Counted from the stretch's first letter, positions 18,748 through 27,313 are shown. The stretch is DNA of 64,000 bases from CAVVAY01 sp963746465 (GCA_963746465.1 CAVVAY010000005.1:124001-188000); one strand, 5' to 3'. Numbers and translations: made by a program. The notes: generated by a model not told the origin, from the letters alone.

Positions 18748-19662
18748 CAGGCTCAGCAGGACTCACCAGCGACGCCCACTCAGGGCGCCGGACACGGCAC
18801 CATCCGTCTGCGCGGGCGGGAGGAGCCGGCGGTCGCCGATGCGGCGGCTGCACCGGCGGAGGCGCCGGGGGCGGCGGCGGACGCCGCCGCCGTCTCGTAC
18901 TCCGGCGCCGGGCACGGCACCATCCGGCTGCGCGGCCGAGAGGCGGCGCCTGCGCCTGCGACGGGTGCCGCGGCCCCGGCGCCGGCCGCGCCGGCCGTGG
19001 CACCGGGTCACGGCCACGGGACGATCCGCCTGCGCGGAGCGGCGGCCGCGGAGGCGCCCGCGCCCGCGCAGGCGCCGGCGGCGGCCGAGGCGCCCCCCGC
19101 GCCGGCGCCTCCCGTGGAGCGCCACGGTCACGGCACCGTCCGGTTGCGCACCGGCGCGCCCGTCGAGGCGCCCGCATCGGCCGCGGCCGCGGCCGCGCCT
19201 GCCGCGCCTGCCGCGCCGGTCGATCGCCACGGTCACGGCACGATTCGCCTCCGCGGAGCGGCCGCGCCCGAGCCGGCGGCGGAGGCCGCACCCGCGGCAG
19301 CCGAGCCCGAGCCCGAGCCCGAGCCACCCGCGCCGGAGCTCCACGGGCACGGGACGATCCGCCTGCGGTCGGCAGCCGCGCCCGCGCCCGCCGAGGCCCC
19401 CGCGGCCGAGACGGCGCCGGCCGAGGCCCCCGCGGCCGAGGCGGCGCCGGCCGAAGCTCCCGCTGCGGAGGCGCCCGCGGCTGCGGCGGCGCCCGCGAAC
19501 GGGCGCATCGCGCAGCTCGAGGCCGAGGCGAAGGAGGCGGCCGAGGCGGCCTACCAGGCGTACAACGTCAGCCACGGCCGGCAGCCGGCGTCGGACGCCG
19601 GCGCGCTGCTCGAAAAGGCGGCCGCCGCGGCCGCCGCGCTCGAAGCGGCGAAGCGGGGCTGA
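18499..19662 (+). CDS. Ala/Pro-rich protein with six GHGTIRLR repeats
   Basis: The 387-residue protein has three parts. An N-terminal amphipathic helical region (about 1-75) comes first. A long Ala/Pro/Glu-rich linker (about 95-295) follows, carrying six copies of an octapeptide GHGT(I/V)RLR (18790, 18910, 19012, 19126, 19231, 19345; spacing 34-40 residues). The C-terminus is a predicted helix with IAQLEAEAKEAAEAAYQAYN. The repeats use different codons but keep the same residues, so they are under protein-level selection. There is no signal peptide or membrane segment. It lies between the YrbE permeases and the ATPase, an unusual place. I do not recognise the family. ATG 18499 follows GGGAGAGG; an in-frame ATG at 18742 has an identical 18-nt start context. 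Confidence 0.75.
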   Translation: MSSKSEEPAAAAAREATSASAYERFVEQARSAVAAAASAAESALRDVPGAADLVARAAGMVGVTAASDEQRDVSATEAGEVMSQAQQDSPATPTQGAGHGTIRLRGREEPAVADAAAAPAEAPGAAADAAAVSYSGAGHGTIRLRGREAAPAPATGAAAPAPAAPAVAPGHGHGTIRLRGAAAAEAPAPAQAPAAAEAPPAPAPPVERHGHGTVRLRTGAPVEAPASAAAAAAPAAPAAPVDRHGHGTIRLRGAAAPEPAAEAAPAAAEPEPEPEPPAPELHGHGTIRLRSAAAPAPAEAPAAETAPAEAPAAEAAPAEAPAAEAPAAAAAPANGRIAQLEAEAKEAAEAAYQAYNVSHGRQPASDAGALLEKAAAAAAALEAAKRG

Positions 19663-19694
19663 CCGGGGCCGCCCACAGCTACGCTTCGATCACG

Positions 19695-20576
19695 ATGTCG
19701 ACGACTCCTCACATCCCGGGCAGCGCCGGCGCGCTGTCCGGGTCAGACGACGAGTACCGCTGGCACACCGGCGTCAAGCGCCCGCACGGGGCGAAGGACG
19801 CGGTCGAGTTCATCGACGTCCACAAGGCGTTCGGGCGCAACAAGATCCTGCGCGGCCTGAACATGGGCCTGCCCGAGGGCAAGATCTCGATGATCCTCGG
19901 CCCCTCGGGCACCGGCAAGTCGGTCTGCATCAAGCACATGGTCGGCCTGCTGTACCCCGACCAGGGCGACGTGCTCGTGCACGGCGAGTCGGTGCCGAAC
20001 ATGGAGGACGACCAGCTCTTCAAGATGCGCCAGAAGTTCGGCGTCCTGTTTCAGGACGGCGCGCTGTTCGGCTCGATGGACGTCTTCGACAATGTCTGCT
20101 TCCCGCTGCGCCAGCACACGGAGAAGAGCGAGGAGGAGATCGGCGAGATCGTCAACCGGCGCCTCGCCGAGGTCGGCCTGCAGAACGCCCACGACAAGAT
20201 GCCCAACGAGCTGTCGGGTGGGATGCGCAAGCGCGCGGGGTTCGCTCGCGCGCTCGTGCTCGACCCTGACATCGTCCTCTTCGACGAGCCCGACTCCGGC
20301 CTGGATCCGGTGCGCACCGCCCTGCTCGGCGAGCTCATCCAGGAGATCCACGAGGACATGATGAACGAGGCGCAGAAGCGCGGGACGCCGCCGCCCGCGT
20401 TCACGCTCATCACCCACGACATCATGACCGCGCGCCGCGTCGCCGAGCACATCTCCGTGCTCTGGAAGGGTCGCATCGTCGAGTCCGGCCCGGCGACCGA
20501 GCTCTTCAACTCCGACAACCAGTTCGTGCGCCAGTTCCTCACGGGCGAGTCGCAGGGCCCGCTCGGCATGGAGTGA
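19695..20576 (+). CDS. Mkl/MlaF-type ABC ATPase for lipid transport
   Basis: The 293-residue ATPase has Walker A GPSGTGKS (about residue 70), the Q-loop in FGVLFQDGALFGSMDVFDN, signature LSGGMRKR (about 172) and Walker B IVLFDEPDSGLDPV (about 190). The GALFGS and DSGLDP forms are typical of the Mkl/MlaF subfamily that drives YrbE/MlaE permeases. TACGCT (19680-19685) lies 9 nt before the ATG, so it may also be transcribed alone as a leaderless mRNA. Its stop overlaps the RND gene by 4 nt. Confidence 0.95.
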   Translation: MSTTPHIPGSAGALSGSDDEYRWHTGVKRPHGAKDAVEFIDVHKAFGRNKILRGLNMGLPEGKISMILGPSGTGKSVCIKHMVGLLYPDQGDVLVHGESVPNMEDDQLFKMRQKFGVLFQDGALFGSMDVFDNVCFPLRQHTEKSEEEIGEIVNRRLAEVGLQNAHDKMPNELSGGMRKRAGFARALVLDPDIVLFDEPDSGLDPVRTALLGELIQEIHEDMMNEAQKRGTPPPAFTLITHDIMTARRVAEHISVLWKGRIVESGPATELFNSDNQFVRQFLTGESQGPLGME

Positions 20577-23242
20577 GCCGTCCGCTGCACCGGGCCGCGG
20601 CGCTGTCGGCGCGCCGGCCCGCGCTCGTCCTCGCGCTCATCGCCGTCCTCGCGCTCGCCGGCCTCGCCCTCGCGCTGCGACTGCAGCCCGACGCCGGCGT
20701 CGACACCCTCGTCGGCAGGAGCACCGCCTCCTACGGCGCGACCGCCACCTACCGCGCCCGCTTCGGCGACGACCCGATCATCGTGCTCGTCCGCGGCGAC
20801 CTGACCAAGCTCCTGCTCACGCAGGACCTCGAGCGGCTGATCGGCCTGGAGGGCTGCATCGCGGGCAACACGCCCGCGAAGGTCACGCCGGCGGGCGGCG
20901 CCGACGGGCCCTGCGCGCGCCTGCGCGCGGCCAAGCCGGTGAAGGTCGTCTTCGGGCCCGGGACGTTCATCAACGAGGCCACGCGCCAGCTCGGCCAGGG
21001 CTTCCTGCGCCGCCTGCAGGCGACGACGCAGCGCAGCAACGCCGCCGCCGCGGCGGCGCGCCGCGACGCGCGCCGCCGGGGCCTCGGCGCGGCCGGCGCC
21101 GACCGGGCGGCGAAGGCTGCGCGCACGACGGTCGCCGACGAGTTCCAGGCCGAGGTCGTCGAGCTCGCCGTGCGCTACGGGCTGCGCTCGATCCCGCGCC
21201 TGGACGACCCGAACTTCGTCTCGACGCTCGTCTTCGACGCCGCCAAGCCCGCCGGCACGCCGAAGCGCAAGTTCGCCTACCTGTTCCCCGTCGCGCCCGG
21301 CGACGGCCGCGGGCGCACGGCGCTCGTGCAGGTGCGCCTCAAGGCCGGGCTGAGCGAGGCGGCGCGGACCGCTGCGATCGCGCTCATCCGCGACGCGGTC
21401 GCGATGAAGGACTGGCGGCCGCGCAACGGCGCGACCTACACGGTCACCGGCGCGCCCGTCGTCGTGTCCGATCTCACGTCCTCGATCACGAGCTCGATGA
21501 TCGTGCTGCTCGTCGTGGCGCTGCTGGTCATGGCGGCGACGCTGGCGCTCGTCTTCCGCAGGCGCCTGCGGCTGCTGCCGCTGGGAATCGCGGTGGCGGC
21601 CGCCGCGCTGACGTTCGGGGCGCTGGCGCTCGTCGGCGCGTCGCTGACGATGGCGTCGATCGCGGTGCTCCCGGTCCTCATCGGGCTCGCCGTCGACTAC
21701 GCGATCCAACTGCAGTCGCGCGTGACGGAGGAGCAGGGGGAGGGCGACGGGCTCGCGGCCGCGCCGGCGGCGCGCCGCGCGGCGCTGCTCGGCACGCCGA
21801 CCGTCGCGGTGGCGGCGGCGGCGACCGCAGCGGGCTTCCTCGCGCTCGTGCTGTCGCCGGTGCCGATGGTGCGCGGCTTCGGGATCCTGCTCGTCGCGGG
21901 CATCGCGATCGCGTTCGCCTGTGCGGTGCTGGCCGCGCCCGCGGCGCTCGTGCTCGCCGAGCGCGCGGCACCGCCGCCCGCCCTGGCGCGGCTCGGCGCG
22001 CGCGTGAGCGGCCCGTTGCGGGCGGCGTCCGCGGCCGCAGGTGGCGCGGGCGTGGTCCGCCGCACGCGCGCGGGGACCTCGCGCGCCGCCCGCCGCGCGC
22101 TCGCGCACTCGACCCGCAACCCGGCGCGCGTGCTGGCGATCGCGCTCGCCGTCGCGGCCGCGGGCTGGGCGCTGGACACCCAGACCCGCGTCGAGTCCGA
22201 CATCCAGAAGCTCGTCCCGCAGGACCTCCCGGCGCTGCGCGACCTCGACGCCCTGCAGCGCTCGACGGGCGTCGGCGGCGAGGTCGACGTCGTCATCGAG
22301 GGCGCGGACCTCACGCGCCCGCAGGTGCTCGCCTGGATGATCCGCTACCAGTCGGGGGTCCTGAGGCGCTACGGCTACAGCGCGACCCGCGGCTGCGGCC
22401 GCGCCCAGGTCTGTCCCGCGTTCTCGCTGCCCGACCTCTTCACGACGCCCGGCTCGCGGGCGAGCGCGGCGCAGATCACGAGCCTGCTCGATGCCGTCCC
22501 GCCGTACTTCTCGTCGTCGGTCATCACCGCCGACCGGCGCACCGCGACGCTCGCGTTCGGCATCCGCCTGATGACGCTCGACCGCCAGAAGCAGGTGCTC
22601 GACGAGATGCGCGCGCGGCTCGCGGACGCGCGGCCGCCGGGCGTGCGTGCCGCGGTCGCCGGGCTGCCGGTGCTCGCCGCCGACGCGAACGCCGAGGTGT
22701 CCTCCAACGGCCGGCGCCTGCTGACGCTGCTCGCCGGGCTGGCCGCCGTCGCGCTCGTGCTGCTGCTCGCGCTGCGCGGGGCGCAACGGGCGCTCGTCCC
22801 GCTCGTCCCGATCGTCCTGGCGACCGGCTGGTCGGCGCTCGTCCTCTTCGCCCTGAGGATCCCGCTGAACCCGCTGTCGGTCACGCTGGGCGCGCTCGTC
22901 GTCGCGATCTCGACGGAGTTCAGCGTGCTGCTCTCCGAGCGCTATCGCCAGGAGCGCCGCGCCGGGCATGCCGCGGAGGCGGCGCTCGCGCGCACCTACC
23001 GCTCGACCGGCGCCGCCGTCCTCGCCTCGGGCACGACGGCGATCGCCGGTTTCGCGGTGCTGATGGTCTCCGACATCCGGATGCTGCGCGACTTCGGGTT
23101 CGTCACCGTCGTCGATCTGACCGTCTCGCTGCTCGGCGTGCTCGTCGTGCTGCCCGCGGTGCTCCTGCTCGCCGAGCGGCGTGCCGCGCCCGCGGGGGCG
23201 TCGCTGCGCGCCCGGCGCGCCCCCCGGGCGCTCGCCCCGTGA
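20573..23242 (+). CDS. RND/MMPL-type envelope transporter
   Basis: The 889-residue protein has the two-fold RND layout. TM1 (about 14-32) is followed by an extracytoplasmic domain (about 40-290), then TM2-6 (about 295-460). A second TM7/extracytoplasmic unit (about 500-700) and TM8-12 (about 705-870) complete it. GGDP-like and sterol-sensing-like stretches (ASIAVLPVLIGLAVDYAIQL and ALVVAISTEFSVLLSERY) contain the acidic residues of helix 4 and helix 10. It resembles HpnN/MMPL lipid exporters. The GTG at 20573 overlaps the ATPase stop by 4 nt, so RND and ABC components are translationally coupled. Confidence 0.92.
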   Translation: MSRPLHRAAALSARRPALVLALIAVLALAGLALALRLQPDAGVDTLVGRSTASYGATATYRARFGDDPIIVLVRGDLTKLLLTQDLERLIGLEGCIAGNTPAKVTPAGGADGPCARLRAAKPVKVVFGPGTFINEATRQLGQGFLRRLQATTQRSNAAAAAARRDARRRGLGAAGADRAAKAARTTVADEFQAEVVELAVRYGLRSIPRLDDPNFVSTLVFDAAKPAGTPKRKFAYLFPVAPGDGRGRTALVQVRLKAGLSEAARTAAIALIRDAVAMKDWRPRNGATYTVTGAPVVVSDLTSSITSSMIVLLVVALLVMAATLALVFRRRLRLLPLGIAVAAAALTFGALALVGASLTMASIAVLPVLIGLAVDYAIQLQSRVTEEQGEGDGLAAAPAARRAALLGTPTVAVAAAATAAGFLALVLSPVPMVRGFGILLVAGIAIAFACAVLAAPAALVLAERAAPPPALARLGARVSGPLRAASAAAGGAGVVRRTRAGTSRAARRALAHSTRNPARVLAIALAVAAAGWALDTQTRVESDIQKLVPQDLPALRDLDALQRSTGVGGEVDVVIEGADLTRPQVLAWMIRYQSGVLRRYGYSATRGCGRAQVCPAFSLPDLFTTPGSRASAAQITSLLDAVPPYFSSSVITADRRTATLAFGIRLMTLDRQKQVLDEMRARLADARPPGVRAAVAGLPVLAADANAEVSSNGRRLLTLLAGLAAVALVLLLALRGAQRALVPLVPIVLATGWSALVLFALRIPLNPLSVTLGALVVAISTEFSVLLSERYRQERRAGHAAEAALARTYRSTGAAVLASGTTAIAGFAVLMVSDIRMLRDFGFVTVVDLTVSLLGVLVVLPAVLLLAERRAAPAGASLRARRAPRALAP

Positions 23243-23991
23243 CGGGCCCGCTGGACCTCCGTCGCGAGGACGACCCGGCCGCGCGCCCGGCCGAGCTCGA
23301 CGACCCGCCGGCGCCGGCCCCGCGCTCGCCGCTGCACGGCGGGCGCTACGGCTGGCTGCTGGGGATCGTCGGGGTCGTCGTGATCGGCGTGGTCGTCGTC
23401 AACGGCGCGCGCACGCCGGGCCCCGGCGCGCGCGGCCTCGCGCCCGGCGCGCAGCTGCCTCCGTTCGCCGCGCCGCTCGTCGGCGCCGACTGCGACGAGC
23501 CGAGCGACCCGTGCGACGCGAACGTCGCGACCCGCGCGCGCCAGGGCAGCGCCGGCAGCCGGCCGGCCTGCGACGTGCGCGGGCGCCAGGTCCTCAACCT
23601 CTGCGACCTCCAGGAGCGGGGGCCGGTGGTGCTCGCGTTCCTCGCGACGCGCGGCGGCGACTGCGCCGACGAGCTCGACCGGCTGGACCGCGTCGCGGCG
23701 CGCCACCCGGGCGTGCAGGTCGCGGCCGTCGGCATCCGCGGCGACGTGGGGCAGCTGCGCGCGATCGCCCGCAGCCACCGCTGGCGCTTCGCGGTCGCCT
23801 GGGACCGCGACGGCATCCTCGCGAACCTCTACGGCGTCGCCGTCTGCCCGCACATCACGTACGCCCGCTGGCGCGGGCAGGTGCAGGCGACGAGCCTCGG
23901 CGCCGTCGGCGAGCGCGAGCTCGCCCGCCACATCGAGGCCGTCGTGGCGGCCTCGGCGCGGGCGGGATGGACGCAGCCCGGCGGCGCCTAG
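23239..23991 (+). CDS. Membrane-anchored thioredoxin-fold protein, one-Cys
   Basis: The 250-residue protein has one N-terminal membrane segment (about 37-56) and an extracytoplasmic thioredoxin/AhpC-TSA-like domain (about 65-245) with VVLAFLATRGGDCADELDRL. In TlpA/ResA relatives this position is WCPPC; here only the second cysteine remains. Several other cysteines (DCDE, DPCDAN, PACDVRG, NLCDL) could form structural disulfides. It overlaps the RND gene by 4 nt, so it belongs to the transport operon and may act as a redox or chaperone partner. It ends in a CTAG shared with the convergent mIHF-like gene. Confidence 0.8.
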   Translation: MTGPLDLRREDDPAARPAELDDPPAPAPRSPLHGGRYGWLLGIVGVVVIGVVVVNGARTPGPGARGLAPGAQLPPFAAPLVGADCDEPSDPCDANVATRARQGSAGSRPACDVRGRQVLNLCDLQERGPVVLAFLATRGGDCADELDRLDRVAARHPGVQVAAVGIRGDVGQLRAIARSHRWRFAVAWDRDGILANLYGVAVCPHITYARWRGQVQATSLGAVGERELARHIEAVVAASARAGWTQPGGA

Positions 23992-24299
23992 ATATGCGCG
24001 GCGAGCGCGTGGCGCTGACGGTCGGTCAGCGAGCCGACGGTCTTCTTCTCGGACAGCCCGATCTCGGCGAGGAACTTGCGACACCGTGTGGAGCCCCAGC
24101 GGTGCTGGCTGACGAGCAGCTCGAAGATGGTCATGCTCGCGGCCTCCCACGAGCATTCGAGGACGACCTCGCCGGCGGTGATGTGCCCCTCGGCCACGCG
24201 GCGCTTGAGCCCGGCTCGCGCGAGCCGGACCTCGTTGGCGCGCTGAAGTGCCCGCATGTGCTGCGGCGCAGGGGCAATCGTCGCTGTCGCGTCGTGCAT
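23988..24299 (-). CDS. mIHF-like nucleoid-associated protein
   Basis: The 103-residue protein matches the actinobacterial integration host factor family. A basic helix (ANEVRLARAGLKRRVAEG) is followed by a winged-type segment and the LGSLTDRQR-like C-terminal motif, with RWGSTRCRKFLAEIGL in place of the usual PGVGKVRAxxIMxxLGI. The Cys-for-Ala change and the RWGST variant make it divergent. The ATG at 24299 follows GGAGGA; longer in-frame readings have no such site. It probably binds DNA as a nucleoid or recombination factor. Confidence 0.75.
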   Translation of the reverse strand: MHDATATIAPAPQHMRALQRANEVRLARAGLKRRVAEGHITAGEVVLECSWEAASMTIFELLVSQHRWGSTRCRKFLAEIGLSEKKTVGSLTDRQRHALAAHI

Positions 24300-24587
24300 G
24301 GAGTCCTCCTCGGCTGCCTCGTCCGTGCGACGGCAACCCTCGATAATGGCGTTGTAGTGCGCGCGCGACAGGCTCCCCGGGGGTGGTCGACCAATGCCTC
24401 GTTCGGTTCCCGAATTGGGCCCCGAAGGGTCTCCATCACCCCGCCCGGCGCGTCTCGGTGGCGCCCGTCGAACGTATGTGAGGGGGGGTGGCCCGGTCAA
24501 CGCGCCCCGATCAAAGGCAACGCTCAGAGCGAGGTTTTTCTTCTGTGACCGGTTTGTGAAGCTTTGGACAAGCTCAGTCGCCGAGAC
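24300..24587. other. Intergenic region between mIHF-like and oxoamine synthase genes
   Basis: The 288-bp gap separates two minus-strand genes. It holds a CATTAT -10-like element (complement of 24343-24348) for the mIHF-like gene. A plus-strand short hairpin CGCTC-A-GAGCG (24521-24531) is followed by TTTTT (24535-24539). The base composition is lower in GC around 24515-24585 than elsewhere. No gene is supported here. Confidence 0.4.
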
Positions 24588-25832
24588 TCAGCTCGGGAGG
24601 GGGTCGAGCTCGGCGTCGAACAGGTCCATCACCGAGGCGAATGCCTCCAGCGCGCGATCCAGCGTGGGACGGTCGTGCGTCGCCATGACGCTCGTTCGCA
24701 ACAGCGCCCCGCCCGGGGGCACCGCTGGATGGATCGCGACGTTGACGAACACGCCGGCGTCGTAGAGGGCGCGCCAGAGCAGCACGGCCTTCCAGTCGTC
24801 GCCGACGATCACGGGGACGATCGGCGTCATGTGGTCGCCCTCGTGCTCGACGACCTTCAGGCCGAGCGCCTGCAGCCCCGCGTGCAGGTAGGCGGCGTTG
24901 TCGAGCACGCGCCCGAGCAGCTCCGGGCCCTCGTCCGATCGCACGATCCGCAGCGCCGCGAGCGCGGCTCCGACGGCCGCCGGCACGCCCGCCGCCGTGA
25001 ACAGGAAGGCCCGGCTCTGAACGCGCAGGTAGTCGACGACCTCGTGGTCGCCGGCGATGAAGCCCCCGCAGCTCGCGAGGCTCTTGGAGAACGTGCCCAT
25101 CCGCAGGTCGACGCGGTCCTCGACGCCGAGCAGCTCCGATGCGCCCGCGCCACGGGCGCCCAGAACGCCCGCGCCGTGCGCCTCGTCGACCATGAGCCGC
25201 GCGCCGAAGCGGCCGCAGAGCGCGGCGATCTGCGCGAGCGGGGCGACGTCGCCCTCCATCGAGAAGACACCGTCGACGACGACGAGGATCCCGCCGCCGT
25301 CGGCCGCCGCCTTCTCGAGGCTGCGCTCGAGTTTTTCGAGGCGGTTGTGGCGAAAGATGCGCAGCTTCGCGCGGCTCAGCAGGCAGCCGTCGAGGATCGA
25401 CGCGTGGTCGCCCGAGTCGGCGACGACGGTGTCGCCGGGAGCCAGCAGCGTGCCGAGCGCGGCGAGGTTGGCCTGGTGGCCGGTCGTGAAGACGATCGCC
25501 TCCTCGGTGCCCATCCACTCCGCGATCTCGTGCTCGAGCTCGAGGTGCAGCGCGATCGTCCCGTTGAGCAGGCGCGAGCCGGTCAGGCCGGTGCCGTAGG
25601 TGTTCAGCGCCGCCTGCGCGCCCTGGATGACGCGCTCGTCGCCGGTCAGGCCGAGGTAGTTGTTGGAGCCGAGCATGATCCGCTCGGCGCCCTCCATCTC
25701 GACGACCGGCCCGGCCGGGCCCTCGAGGGTGCGGAAGTACGGCAGCAGGTCGGCGTCGCGCGCGGCGCGCAGCTGCTCGGAGCGCTCGTGCCCGCGCACC
25801 TTCGCGAAGACGTCGTGTGTCAGTGAGGCCAT
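24588..25832 (-). CDS. Alpha-oxoamine synthase (serine palmitoyltransferase/KBL/BioF family)
   Basis: The 414-residue PLP enzyme condenses an acyl-thioester with an amino acid and releases CO2. Family motifs are SNNYLGL near the N-terminus, the DEAHGAGVLG strand and GTFSKSLASCGGFIAG with the PLP-binding lysine. The product class (8-amino-7-oxononanoate, 2-amino-3-oxobutyrate or 3-ketosphinganine) cannot be decided from sequence alone. No biotin or threonine-dehydrogenase gene is near. The divergent GNAT-like neighbour favours sphingolipid-type synthesis. ATG 25832 was taken because upstream residues lack family similarity and run into the neighbour. Confidence 0.85.
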   Translation of the reverse strand: MASLTHDVFAKVRGHERSEQLRAARDADLLPYFRTLEGPAGPVVEMEGAERIMLGSNNYLGLTGDERVIQGAQAALNTYGTGLTGSRLLNGTIALHLELEHEIAEWMGTEEAIVFTTGHQANLAALGTLLAPGDTVVADSGDHASILDGCLLSRAKLRIFRHNRLEKLERSLEKAAADGGGILVVVDGVFSMEGDVAPLAQIAALCGRFGARLMVDEAHGAGVLGARGAGASELLGVEDRVDLRMGTFSKSLASCGGFIAGDHEVVDYLRVQSRAFLFTAAGVPAAVGAALAALRIVRSDEGPELLGRVLDNAAYLHAGLQALGLKVVEHEGDHMTPIVPVIVGDDWKAVLLWRALYDAGVFVNVAIHPAVPPGGALLRTSVMATHDRPTLDRALEAFASVMDLFDAELDPLPS

Positions 25833-25845
25833 GTAGCGTGGGCGT

Positions 25846-26976
25846 GTGTCAGTGGACGTGCGCGCAGTCTCGTCGCGGCGAGACCTCAAGGACTTCATCG
25901 AGCTCCCCTACCGCCTGCACTCTACCTCGCCGCACTGGGTGCCCCCGCTGCGTCTGGAGCGCCGCCTGTTCCACAGCCGGCGCATGAACGCGTACTTCAA
26001 GCACGCCGGTGCACAGGAGTTCCTCGCGCGCCGCGACGCGCGCGTCGTGGGGCGCATCAGCGCCCAGGTCGACGAGGCCTACGACGCCGTGCACGGTCCC
26101 GGCACGGGGATGTTCGGGTTCCTCGAGCTCGAGGACGACCTCGAGGTCGCCACGGCGCTGCTGGACGCCGCCCGCGGCTGGCTCGGGGAGCGCGGGCGCG
26201 ACCACATGATCGGCCCGATGGACTACACGATGAACGACGAGTGCGGCGTGCTCATCGAGGGCTTCGACCGCGACCCGATGATCAAGCAGCCCTGGCACCC
26301 TCCGTACTACCAGCGCCTCTGCGAGGAGGCCGGCCTGGAGAAGGCGATCGACCTGCTCATGTGGGAGCTGGACATCTCCGACCGCGAGAAGATCCTGCCG
26401 ATCATCTTCGAGCTCTCCGAGCAGTCCGAGACCAAGCACGGCATCGAGCTGCGCCACATGCGCCGGCGCGACCTCGGCAAGGACGTCAAGGTCTTCGGCG
26501 AGGTGTACAACGCCGCCTGGAAGGACAACTGGGGCTTCGTCCCGTACTCCGACGAGGACCTCAAGCACTACGCCGAGGAGCTGCAGCTCGTCTTCGACCG
26601 CAACTGGTTCATGGTCGCCCAGAAGGACGGCGAGACGATCGGCGTGGCCATCACGGTGCCCGACGTCAACCAGGTGCTCAAGCGGATGAAGGGCCGGCTG
26701 CTGCCGTTCGGCTGGTGGTTCTTCCTGCGCAAGGGCAGGATCATCGACCGCGTGCGCGTCGGCTTCCTCGGCGTCAGGCCCGAGTACCAGCACACGGGCA
26801 CGGCCGCGCGCTTCTACGTCGAGCACTTCGACATGGCCCGCAGGACCCCTCAGAAATGGGGCGAGATGGGCTGGATCCTCGAGACGAACCGCTCGATGAA
26901 CCGCGGTATGGAGGCCATGGGCGGCAGGGTCGTCAAGCGCTTTCGCGTCTTCGAGTCGCGCTTCCAGGCCCCTTGA
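25846..26976 (+). CDS. GNAT-fold acyltransferase-like protein, ceramide-synthase candidate
   Basis: The 376-residue protein begins with a DLKDFIELPYRLH stretch and SPHWVPPLRLE, followed by FLARRDARVVGRISAQVD and GPMDYTMNDECGVLIEGFD. The C-terminal part has GNAT-like VRPEYQHTGTAARFY and WILETNRSMNRGMEAMGG. This two-part pattern occurs in a large family annotated as hypothetical or N-acetyltransferase. I recall that one member is the bacterial ceramide synthase of Caulobacter. It is divergent from the oxoamine synthase with only 13 bp between starts, and TAGCGT (25834-25839) lies 6 nt before the GTG. Function is inference. Confidence 0.7.
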   Translation: MSVDVRAVSSRRDLKDFIELPYRLHSTSPHWVPPLRLERRLFHSRRMNAYFKHAGAQEFLARRDARVVGRISAQVDEAYDAVHGPGTGMFGFLELEDDLEVATALLDAARGWLGERGRDHMIGPMDYTMNDECGVLIEGFDRDPMIKQPWHPPYYQRLCEEAGLEKAIDLLMWELDISDREKILPIIFELSEQSETKHGIELRHMRRRDLGKDVKVFGEVYNAAWKDNWGFVPYSDEDLKHYAEELQLVFDRNWFMVAQKDGETIGVAITVPDVNQVLKRMKGRLLPFGWWFFLRKGRIIDRVRVGFLGVRPEYQHTGTAARFYVEHFDMARRTPQKWGEMGWILETNRSMNRGMEAMGGRVVKRFRVFESRFQAP

Positions 26977-26980
26977 GCGC

Positions 26981-27313
26981 ATGAACGTCTGGCCGCGCGG
27001 TCAGTATGCGATTCAGATGCGCGACAATCACGCCGAGATGCTCGAGGACGGCGAAGTGATCGACGGCGTGCCGGTGCTCGCGGAGGAGATCGGCGAGGTG
27101 CCGCAGCAACGTCCGCCGGGTGCCCTGTCGCCGGCCGCCGTGCAGACGGCTGCGGTCGTCGGCGCGAGCGTCATGGCCGGCGCCGCCGCCGTGGCGATCG
27201 TCCACCGCCGCAGGGCCCGCCGCGTCGCGCGCAAGCGCAGGCGCATGCTGGCCCCGGTGCTCGCGAGCCGCTCGTTCCTCGTCGACGTGCACATGCTCGG
27301 CGAGCGCAAGTAG
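26981..27313 (+). CDS. Small membrane protein of unknown function
   Basis: The 110-residue protein has one hydrophobic segment (about 52-72, AAVVGASVMAGAAAVAIV). A very basic stretch (RRRARRVARKRRR) follows immediately, which predicts a cytoplasmic C-terminus by the positive-inside rule. The N-terminal 50 residues are acidic. It begins 4 nt after the GNAT-like gene and is probably co-transcribed with it. No family was recognised. Confidence 0.55.
   Translation: MNVWPRGQYAIQMRDNHAEMLEDGEVIDGVPVLAEEIGEVPQQRPPGALSPAAVQTAAVVGASVMAGAAAVAIVHRRRARRVARKRRRMLAPVLASRSFLVDVHMLGERK

Noticed and set aside
18740..19575. Open frames opposite the GHGTIRLR repeat gene
   Set aside because: They are Arg/Pro or Gly/Arg-rich mirror images of the Ala/Pro repeats. 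The plus frame has a ribosome binding site, codon-diverged but residue-conserved repeats, and fits the operon direction.
20051..22969. A 972-codon open frame opposite the RND transporter and ATPase genes
   Set aside because: It mirrors the codon structure of the real genes and has low-complexity Arg/Asp/Glu content.
24521..24539. Intrinsic terminator on the plus strand
   Set aside because: The stem is only 5 bp, and no plus-strand gene ends nearby, so it was listed only as content of the gap.
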